5,635 nucleotides of DNA from CAZLFQ01 sp964625465 (GTDB lineage Bacteria > Pseudomonadota > Alphaproteobacteria > Rickettsiales > Midichloriaceae): the NCBI GenBank assembly GCA_964625465.1, contig CAZVFD010000047.1, positions 1-5,635 of the forward strand, read 5' to 3'. Position numbers and translations under genes: made by a program. Positions 1 to 3,861 of the stretch are shown one piece after another. Below the pieces are notes generated by a model. It was not told the origin of the DNA. It was given only the letters and a program-made list of their open reading frames with translations, and made no database searches. Within the stretch, counting starts at the first letter, position 1, and each line of letters begins with the position of its first letter.

Positions 1-129
1 CGTTGACGCTACGCCGAATTCAATCTTATTTATGATCGCTGCACAAAATTTGGCTTGATGACAGGCGGTAATACTGAAGGAATTTTGATGTCACTACCAC
101 CAGAAGCAAAATGGAAAACTGCTATATGA
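1..129 (+). pseudogene. hemF: hemF 3' end, oxygen-dependent coproporphyrinogen III oxidase, with an in-frame TGA
   Basis: Frame 1 reads R-stop-RYAEFNLIYDRCTKFGL and continues through MTGGNTEGILMSLPPEAKW to a TGA at 127-129. This is the conserved C-terminal block of HemF, which oxidatively decarboxylates coproporphyrinogen III to protoporphyrinogen IX in haem synthesis. From memory, the E. coli and human enzymes read RGRYVEFNL(V/L)(W/Y)DRGT here. The stop at 4-6 (TGA) therefore sits where a conserved Gly codon (GGA) is expected, and DRC replaces DRG (TGC for GGC). Both differences are single G-to-T changes at the first codon position. Either the gene is decaying or there are sequence errors near the window edge. 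TGA is not reassigned in the other genes here. The upstream part lies outside the window, so the state of the full gene is unknown. The family identity is secure; pseudogene status is an inference. Confidence 0.72.
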
Positions 130-704
130 CAAACTCTGCTAACAATAGCTCTTTTGAAGGAAAATTACTGGTAGCCACACCATCGCTCAATGGCTCAATA
201 TTTGAGAAAGCTTTGATATTTATTTGCGCCCATGATGAAACCGGCGCTGTAGGAGTCGTAATCAACAAAAGCGTTGGATCGATTACTACAGATGAACTGA
301 TACAACTTCTAGATTTAAAACGGAATAAAAAGAGCATCAAAGAATTTAAAATTCTTTATGGTGGCCCCGTGGAAGAAACCAAACTATTTATTCTAAGCGC
401 AGACAAAACGCAAAAAGATACTTTCTCAACCGATCCCAAACTCACACTTTTCACAAATGCTGAAGGCTTCTTGGCTGATGTGCTAAAAGGTACACAAAAA
501 GACGATTTTATTTTGGTAAAAGGATTTTGCGGCTGGGATAAAAATCAGCTTGAAGAAGAAATAAAAGAGAATTCATGGATGCTTTTGAATCCAGATTATA
601 GCATGGTTTTTCCTAAGAAAAAATTGGCGGCTTGGGATAAAATAATCAAGAGCATCGGCATAAAAAAACCTAATAATATAGTTTCATATTCAGGTTCTGC
701 TTAG
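126..704 (+). CDS. yqgE: YqgE/AlgH family protein (DUF179)
   Basis: A 192-residue protein matching the usual length of the YqgE/AlgH family, a conserved cytoplasmic family whose biochemical role is not settled. Family landmarks in order are: LLVATPSL near residues 14-21, GAVGVVINK at 40-48, GGPVE at 79-83, GFCGWDKNQLEEEI at 123-136, and W141. No signal peptide or membrane segment is visible. I chose the ATG at 126 over the one at 111. The 126 start overlaps the hemF stop as ATGA, a typical coupling junction, and leaves a normal short N-terminus before the first conserved strand. The 111 start would only add MENCY. GGA at 113-115 is the nearest weak ribosome binding site. The gene is probably expressed from the hemF promoter upstream of the window. 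No convincing terminator follows it. Confidence 0.9.
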   Translation: MTNSANNSSFEGKLLVATPSLNGSIFEKALIFICAHDETGAVGVVINKSVGSITTDELIQLLDLKRNKKSIKEFKILYGGPVEETKLFILSADKTQKDTFSTDPKLTLFTNAEGFLADVLKGTQKDDFILVKGFCGWDKNQLEEEIKENSWMLLNPDYSMVFPKKKLAAWDKIIKSIGIKKPNNIVSYSGSA

Positions 705-720
705 TTTTTTCTAGCTTGCT

Positions 721-749
721 TTGTTAAGCTTATACCCTTAACTTATTTT
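721..749 (+). promoter_or_regulatory. Candidate promoter for the 219-residue gene
   Basis: A -35-like TTGTTA at 721-726 and a -10-like TATTTT at 744-749 are separated by exactly 17 bp. Each matches the sigma-70 consensus at 4 of 6 positions. Transcription would begin near 756, just after a run of six G (750-755) that stands out in this AT-rich DNA. The position between yqgE and the next gene fits, but this is pattern matching only. Confidence 0.35.
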
Positions 750-782
750 GGGGGGAATAATTTAACAAATAGGAGAATAAAA

Positions 783-1442
783 ATGGAAATGACTTGTCCA
801 AATACCGCTGCGAAAACACTCATGGCTAAACTAGCAACTCACATGACAACATGCGGAGAAAAAATAAACTCTTTAATGGCGCAAATTGCTACTTCTACAG
901 CTTTAATCGCTGACTTTACAGCAAAAGCATCGGTTATGTCGCCAGAAGAAACTGCACAAATCGAATCACTTGCTAATTTGTTTGGCTCAAACTCTGGTCT
1001 TATTGAGAGCATTAAAGCAGTTGTAATTGAATTCAAAAAAACAGCTTTTACACCTATGATTCATGAAGCAGAAGGCACTGCAGCGAGAGCTGGCGAAATG
1101 AAAGCTGTTTATGATTCAAAATGCGAAGCTTTCCCTCAATTGACTCAAGAAGTTGAAGCATTCATTAAAGAAATGAGTGACGCATACCATGCTGCCCATG
1201 CAAAAGTAGGTGCCCTAAATTCTGCAACTGAAGAAGCTGTCGCTGCGTTCATGGCTGTTGAAACACCAGTTGTGATTGAGACTCCAGTTGTGACAGAAGC
1301 ACCAGTTGTTGTAGAGATGCCAGTTACTGATACACCAGTAGAAACTGCTCCTGAGGTTGTTGTAGAGCCGGCTACCGAAGCAACAACAGAAGGTTTGGTT
1401 AGCGACACTCCTGCTAGCACTGATGCTACAGTAGAAGCTTAA
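783..1442 (+). CDS. Hypothetical protein with helical body and acidic Val/Pro/Thr repeat tail
   Basis: I do not recognise this 219-residue protein. Residues 1-155 are rich in Ala, Glu, Lys, Met and Thr and look like long amphipathic helices, with Cys at 5, 24 and 114. Residues 160-183 are four six-residue repeats (ETPVVI, ETPVVT, EAPVVV, EMPVTD), followed by a looser acidic Pro/Val/Thr tail to the end. There is no signal peptide or membrane helix. The start is well supported by AGGAG at 771-775, seven bases before the ATG. The gene is monocistronic, with a promoter candidate upstream and a strong terminator at 1451, which suggests good expression. The helix-plus-disordered-tail layout recalls phasin-like granule proteins and some surface or effector proteins of host-associated bacteria, but no motif decides between these. 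Function unknown. Confidence 0.85.
   Translation: MEMTCPNTAAKTLMAKLATHMTTCGEKINSLMAQIATSTALIADFTAKASVMSPEETAQIESLANLFGSNSGLIESIKAVVIEFKKTAFTPMIHEAEGTAARAGEMKAVYDSKCEAFPQLTQEVEAFIKEMSDAYHAAHAKVGALNSATEEAVAAFMAVETPVVIETPVVTEAPVVVEMPVTDTPVETAPEVVVEPATEATTEGLVSDTPASTDATVEA
1260..1331 (+). repeat. Four tandem 18-bp units coding for a hexapeptide repeat
   Basis: Four in-frame 18-bp units at 1260, 1278, 1296 and 1314 code for E(T/A/M)PV followed by two variable residues. The first three are close at DNA level (GA[AG] then an acn or gcn codon, CCAGTTGT); the fourth has diverged. A related TPVETAPEVVVEP stretch follows. In-register units of this kind can gain or lose copies by slippage without shifting the frame. 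Confidence 0.8.
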
Positions 1443-1450
1443 TTTTCTCT

Positions 1451-1492
1451 AGGGCAGTAGCTTTCGTATGACTGCCCTTTTTTCTTTTTCTT
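1451..1492 (+). terminator. Rho-independent terminator of the 219-residue gene
   Basis: AGGGCAGT at 1451-1458 pairs perfectly with ACTGCCCT at 1471-1478 across a 12-base loop. A T-rich tract runs from 1478 to 1492. It begins nine bases after the stop codon. On the other strand the hairpin is not followed by a T run, so it does not obviously terminate the convergent tRNA transcript. Confidence 0.92.
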
Positions 1493-1503
1493 AAAAACAA
1501 GGA

Positions 1504-1578
1504 TGGCGCCGAAGACAGGAATTGAACCTGCGACCTACTGATTACGAATCAGTTGCACTACCGCTGTGCTACTTCGGC
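1504..1578 (-). tRNA. tRNA-Thr (anticodon CGU)
   Basis: On the minus strand a complete cloverleaf can be drawn: acceptor GCCGAAG/CTTCGGC (7 perfect pairs), D stem GCAC/GTGC with a seven-base loop containing GG, and anticodon stem ACTGA/TCAGT with loop TTCGTAA. The variable loop is AGGTC, and the T stem GCAGG/CCTGT holds loop TTCAATT. The anticodon CGU reads ACG (Thr). The second acceptor pair C-G and the overall pattern match the E. coli CGU isoacceptor as I remember it. CCA is encoded (1504-1506), so the body without CCA is 1507-1578, 72 bases. The discriminator base is G, whereas A or U is usual for tRNA-Thr. The gene lies downstream of the hydrolase gene on the same strand. Confidence 0.95.
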
Positions 1579-1582
1579 TTTA

Positions 1583-1596
1583 CGCGCCACAATATA
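1583..1596 (-). promoter_or_regulatory. Candidate -10 and GC-rich discriminator of the tRNA-Thr promoter
   Basis: On the minus strand TATATT (1591-1596) is followed directly by GTGGCGCG (1583-1590). A -10 element followed by a GC-rich discriminator is the usual signature of stable-RNA promoters under stringent (ppGpp) control. The start would lie about six bases before the tRNA 5' end. No good -35 is visible at 16-18 bp, so the call is moderate. Confidence 0.45.
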
Positions 1597-1647
1597 ACTT
1601 AACTAATTTAATTTGGCTATAGCAACGAGCATAAACCAACTTCATCA

Positions 1648-2511
1648 CTATGAATAACTTAAAAACCTTCTAACTTCTCCAAAGAATTTGGTACTAGCTT
1701 CAGCGAATGGTGCATGACCGCAATTCGCAATTTCAAGCATTCTGGAATTTGGTAACACCTCCTTCAATTCGCGTGCCGTCCAGATTGGTATCGGGTCACT
1801 ATCACCGTGAATTACAAGCGATGGAGTTCTAATATTTTTAGCTTTTTCAATAAAATCACCATTATTTAAAATTGGATCTAACGACATTAATTCTGATACC
1901 TGTGCTGTACGCAAACTCCCTTCAACATTCACTTTTAGTGTAAGTTTTTGAGCATTTGTCTTGTCCCAAAGATATTCTGCATACACCTTTCTAAATTCAG
2001 CTTCTAATTCTTTATCAGTAGAATTTTTAATAAATTCCTTATCTGAAAACATTTTGAACATTTCTATTCTTGGTATTATAAAATCATCCAAAAATGTTTT
2101 TTGACCTCTATTACTCATAGGGACAGCCGCAACGAATATTATTTTCTCAACTCTGTCTTTATGAGTATTGATATACTCAATAGCCAATTTCGCACCCCAA
2201 GAATGTGCAATTATAAACACTTTTTCATAGCCCAAAGATTTTATAACGTCATCCAAATCTTCAACGTATTGCGTTAGATTTATTCGCTCGTTATTAAACT
2301 GCGTATTTACTGAACCGCCGCATCCTCTTTGATCGTAGAAAGTAATTTCATAATCATTTGCTAACTCTTGCATATAAGGTAAGAAGGGATACATATCGCC
2401 TCCAGGTCCACCGTGCAAAACTATTATAGGCTTACCTGAACCATATGTTTGATAATAGATCTGGCCATCTTTAATATCGAGTAGCCCGCTTTTATTAGGT
2501 GTATTGTCCAT
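1648..2511 (-). CDS. Alpha/beta hydrolase, proline iminopeptidase-like (peptidase family S33)
   Basis: A 287-residue alpha/beta hydrolase. HGGPGG (33-38) is the oxyanion-hole segment, and DQRGCGGS (60-67) is typical of the proline iminopeptidase group. HSWG (102-106 region) holds the nucleophile Ser104. HGDSDP (235-240) supplies the acid, probably Asp239, and CGH supplies His266. All triad positions are intact. The family releases N-terminal proline or other residues, but many members hydrolyse other esters or amides, so the substrate is open. The frame extends upstream to a TTG at 2568 and an ATG at 2559. I chose the ATG at 2511 because family similarity begins around LLDI and because a promoter candidate lies over the upstream part. 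No clear ribosome binding site precedes any of the three. The toxin gene is just upstream on the same strand, so read-through is possible. Confidence 0.88.
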   Translation of the reverse strand: MDNTPNKSGLLDIKDGQIYYQTYGSGKPIIVLHGGPGGDMYPFLPYMQELANDYEITFYDQRGCGGSVNTQFNNERINLTQYVEDLDDVIKSLGYEKVFIIAHSWGAKLAIEYINTHKDRVEKIIFVAAVPMSNRGQKTFLDDFIIPRIEMFKMFSDKEFIKNSTDKELEAEFRKVYAEYLWDKTNAQKLTLKVNVEGSLRTAQVSELMSLDPILNNGDFIEKAKNIRTPSLVIHGDSDPIPIWTARELKEVLPNSRMLEIANCGHAPFAEASTKFFGEVRRFLSYS

Positions 2512-2538
2512 GAGTGTATTGTTGATATATCTGAGAAG

Positions 2539-2568
2539 TATATAGCAATTAGCCACCATATAAGGCAA
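2539..2568 (-). promoter_or_regulatory. Candidate extended -10 promoter for the hydrolase gene
   Basis: On the minus strand TTGCCT (2563-2568) and TATATA (2539-2544) are 18 bp apart. TGC just before the -10 forms an extended -10 element. The start would fall near 2532, about 20 bases before the ATG at 2511. This would exclude the alternative starts at 2559 and 2568 for this transcript. Confidence 0.4.
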
Positions 2569-2584
2569 CTATAATTTGAGCAGG

Positions 2585-2845
2585 TTACTCGTAATGGGTC
2601 CACATACTCAGAATTTTTACAATCTTCTTTTTATCATCCACTTCATATATAAGGCGGTGTTGTATGTTTATTCTTCTGGAATAGAAACCACTCAAGTCAC
2701 CACAGAGTTTTTCGTATGGAAGAGGAGTTTGATAAGGATTGCGCACTAAAATCTCTAAGAGCTGTAGGCATTTTTTCTTTAAGTGTGATCTTGCAATTTT
2801 CTTAGCATCCTTCTCTGAATTAGATGTATAGAGTACTTTATACAT
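2585..2845 (-). CDS. yoeB: Txe/YoeB family toxin, ribosome-dependent mRNA interferase
   Basis: An 86-residue toxin of the Txe/YoeB branch of the RelE superfamily, which cleaves mRNA on the ribosome. The diagnostic end is present: PYEKLCGDLSGFYSRRINIQHRLIY (residues 43-67), then MWTHYE at the C-terminus (81-86). By comparison with YoeB, Glu45, Arg58 (or Arg57) and His84 occupy the catalytic positions, so the toxin looks active. The ATG at 2845 lies five bases after the antitoxin stop. A weak GGGA within the last antitoxin codons could serve as ribosome binding site. The start codon is buried in a 13-bp inverted repeat (separate entry), which suggests coupling to antitoxin translation. The symbol denotes the family; the WTHYE ending is that of the many chromosomal YoeB-like toxins outside Enterobacteriaceae. 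Confidence 0.93.
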   Translation of the reverse strand: MYKVLYTSNSEKDAKKIARSHLKKKCLQLLEILVRNPYQTPLPYEKLCGDLSGFYSRRINIQHRLIYEVDDKKKIVKILSMWTHYE

Positions 2846-2851
2846 CTAATT
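2818..2851 (-). promoter_or_regulatory. Perfect 13-bp inverted repeat enclosing the toxin start codon
   Basis: In the mRNA sense AATTAGATGTATA (2851 down to 2839) is perfectly complementary to TATACATCTAATT (2830 down to 2818), with an eight-base loop AAGTACTC. The 5' arm holds the last base of the antitoxin stop, the five intergenic bases, the toxin ATG and its second codon. The 3' arm is toxin codons 6 to 9 plus one base. Such a hairpin would hide the toxin start unless a ribosome finishing the antitoxin opens it. The repeat is seen directly; the regulatory role is inferred. Confidence 0.75.
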
Positions 2852-3099
2852 TATTCCCACGAAATTTTAGATTTTAATTTGCTTGCTGGCTCTTTTGCAG
2901 CTCTTAGAATTTTTTCTTTCAGCCCTTTTATTGAAGTTATGTGAAGAGTTTCTACTATGGAGTTGTAATCCTCTTCAGACATCATTACAACATTATGACG
3001 CTTGCCTGTTATTATAATTGGCTCATGTGATTCACCAGCATGATCTACCAGTTTATATAGATTTTCTCTTGCTTTGCTTGCCGTATATATTCTTTCCAT
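2851..3099 (-). CDS. yefM: YefM/Phd-family antitoxin
   Basis: An 82-residue antitoxin. MERIYTASKARENLYKLVD (1-19), ESHEPIIITGKRHNVVMMSEEDYNSI and the following helix form the Phd/YefM fold, which dimerises and binds the operator. The Lys-rich C-terminal part ending KSKISWE is the expected flexible toxin-wrapping segment. The frame could start one codon earlier at a TTG (3102). The ATG at 3099 is preferred because family members begin a few residues before the conserved T-A-S-x-A-R segment. No strong ribosome binding site is visible. It is the first gene of the toxin-antitoxin operon, five bases from the toxin. The product should both neutralise YoeB and repress its own promoter, with the toxin acting as co-repressor. 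Confidence 0.92.
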   Translation of the reverse strand: MERIYTASKARENLYKLVDHAGESHEPIIITGKRHNVVMMSEEDYNSIVETLHITSIKGLKEKILRAAKEPASKLKSKISWE

Positions 3100-3127
3100 C
3101 AAATTACCATAAGTATCTATATACTAA

Positions 3128-3150
3128 ATATCGTACCATATTGCGTACGC
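3128..3150. promoter_or_regulatory. Two-palindrome operator, probable YefM-YoeB binding site
   Basis: Two palindromes share a CGTAC core. ATATCGTACCATAT (3128-3141) is symmetric except for one base pair, and GCGTACGC (3143-3150) is perfect. Their centres (between 3134/3135 and between 3146/3147) are 12 bp apart. As I recall, the E. coli yefM-yoeB operator has a long and a short palindrome with TGTACA cores, also about 12 bp centre to centre. The sites overlap the -10 and spacer of the operon promoter. Confidence 0.65.
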
Positions 3151-3158
3151 CTTGGCAA
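3130..3158 (-). promoter_or_regulatory. Promoter of the antitoxin-toxin operon
   Basis: On the minus strand TTGCCA (3153-3158, 5 of 6 matches) and TACGAT (3130-3135, 4 of 6) are separated by exactly 17 bp. The predicted start is near 3123, about 24 bases before the antitoxin ATG. The spacer and -10 coincide with the palindromic operator, as expected for an autorepressed operon. Confidence 0.65.
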
Positions 3159-3193
3159 GAGCGATGTTTCTCAGAAAGAGAACCAATTTCCAT

Positions 3194-3222
3194 TTGACAG
3201 CACATCAATACAGGACTACAAG
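3194..3222 (+). promoter_or_regulatory. Promoter of the 123-residue orphan gene
   Basis: A consensus -35 TTGACA (3194-3199) is followed after exactly 17 bp by TACAAG (3217-3222, 4 of 6). The start would be near 3229, with AGAGG at 3245-3249 as ribosome binding site. It diverges from the toxin-antitoxin promoter, whose -35 lies about 35 bp away. Confidence 0.6.
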
Positions 3223-3254
3223 AACACCTTAAACATCTTAAAATAGAGGCACTT

Positions 3255-3626
3255 ATGTCTGTTACAACAACTAAAATTCCGTCTACTTTCAAAGGATCTA
3301 ATTTTGTTATGTCTGGCTCAAACCGCATGGAAGGGACAATTCATGATGGGAAAGTATTGTCTTTTAATGGCAAAAAAAGTTTTATAAAAGATTGCAGCTT
3401 CAAAGCTTCAATTGGCATACTATACAAAATGGACAAAATTGATTGTATTAACACTGCTTTTGAAGCACCTCTTATTGTTTTCCCATCACCTGACTCACTC
3501 AGCAATAATGGCTGTACTCTTACTGGAAAGGTAGTCTACCTATCAGACAAATCAACATGCGAAGAATATGGGAGTACAGAGTGGCTTGCTGCAACTTGCA
3601 ATCCGACCACTCACGATGAGATTTAA
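3255..3626 (+). CDS. Hypothetical protein, small, Cys-containing, probably beta-rich
   Basis: I do not recognise this 123-residue protein. Expression signals support it as a real gene: TTGACA-type promoter, AGAGG five bases before the ATG at 3255, and a strong terminator starting 21 bases after the stop. It has five Cys (47, 64, 87, 102, 115). Alternating polar and hydrophobic stretches such as FIKDCSFKAS (43-52), KIDCINTAFEAP (61-72) and NGCTLTGKVVYL (85-96) recall the turns of a small right-handed beta-helix, but the repeat is too weak to assign a family. There is no signal peptide, membrane helix or catalytic motif. It does not look like part of the toxin-antitoxin pair, being divergent and separately terminated. 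Host interaction or a structural role would be guesses. Confidence 0.75.
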   Translation: MSVTTTKIPSTFKGSNFVMSGSNRMEGTIHDGKVLSFNGKKSFIKDCSFKASIGILYKMDKIDCINTAFEAPLIVFPSPDSLSNNGCTLTGKVVYLSDKSTCEEYGSTEWLAATCNPTTHDEI

Positions 3627-3647
3627 TTACATTTATCCTGATTTTAG

Positions 3648-3680
3648 AAAGAGGCATTTTACGTGCCTCTTTTTTTGTTT
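3648..3680 (+). terminator. Rho-independent terminator of the 123-residue orphan gene
   Basis: AAAGAGGCA (3648-3656) pairs with TGCCTCTTT (3664-3672) around a seven-base loop TTTTACG. T residues follow to 3676, then GTTT. On the opposite strand the A-rich left arm also gives a few T after the stem, so weak bidirectional use is possible. Confidence 0.92.
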
Positions 3681-3770
3681 ACCACGATTGCTTTCATCAT
3701 AAATTATGTGCGCCTAATTTGCCTATCGCTCCACATAAGGTAATTGTCATCGAATATTTTAACTTTTACA

Positions 3771-3855
3771 ATCCCGAACTTGTTTAGCTTTGCAGCACTT
3801 CGTGTCGGGATCCAGATGCTGAGCCGAAGGTCTGCGAAGCGAAACAAGCTCAGCA
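3771..3855. repeat. Imperfect palindromic element with alternative hairpins
   Basis: CTTGTTTAGCTTTGCAG (3779-3795) is complementary to CTGCGAAGCGAAACAAG (3832-3848) at 15 of 17 positions, one of the two others being a T-G pair. Inside, CTTCG (3798-3802) pairs with CGAAG (3825-3829). Two further perfect inverted repeats overlap it: ATCCCGA/TCGGGAT (3771-3777 with 3805-3811) and TGCTGAGC/GCTCAGCA (3817-3824 with 3848-3855). The minus-strand text around CTGGATCCCGACACGAAG resembles dispersed GGATCCCG...CGGGAT palindromes of Rickettsiales and related symbionts. The element starts seven bases beyond the stop of the 308-residue gene. It may act as a 3' end structure, though no T run follows. The stretch from 3681 to 3770 holds nothing I can identify. 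Confidence 0.7.
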
Positions 3856-3861
3856 AGACAT

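Noticed and set aside
4..6. TGA as a reassigned codon (Gly as in Gracilibacteria, or Trp)
   Set aside because: The TGA falls at a conserved Gly, which is suggestive, but no other gene here has an in-frame TGA, Trp is coded by TGG, and TGA ends the 308-residue gene. The UvrA and HemF types are alphaproteobacterial.
122..340. Minus-strand 72-codon open frame
   Set aside because: It lies wholly inside yqgE in antisense, with no ribosome binding site or family resemblance.
712..732. Hairpin AGCTT/AAGCT after yqgE as a terminator
   Set aside because: The stem is only five pairs, has an eight-base loop and is not followed by a T run.
839..1420. Two minus-strand open frames of 65 and 91 codons
   Set aside because: Both are antisense shadows of the 219-residue gene; the second mirrors its Val/Thr repeat tail.
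1504..1520. tRNA-Thr 3' end as an attachment site for an integrated element
   Set aside because: Only the seven-base GCCGAAG recurs (near 3823), which is too short, and no integrase gene is present.
3104..3328. Minus-strand 74-codon open frame
   Set aside because: It runs through the divergent promoter region and the start of the 123-residue gene, with no start signals; it is Cys/Arg-rich noise.
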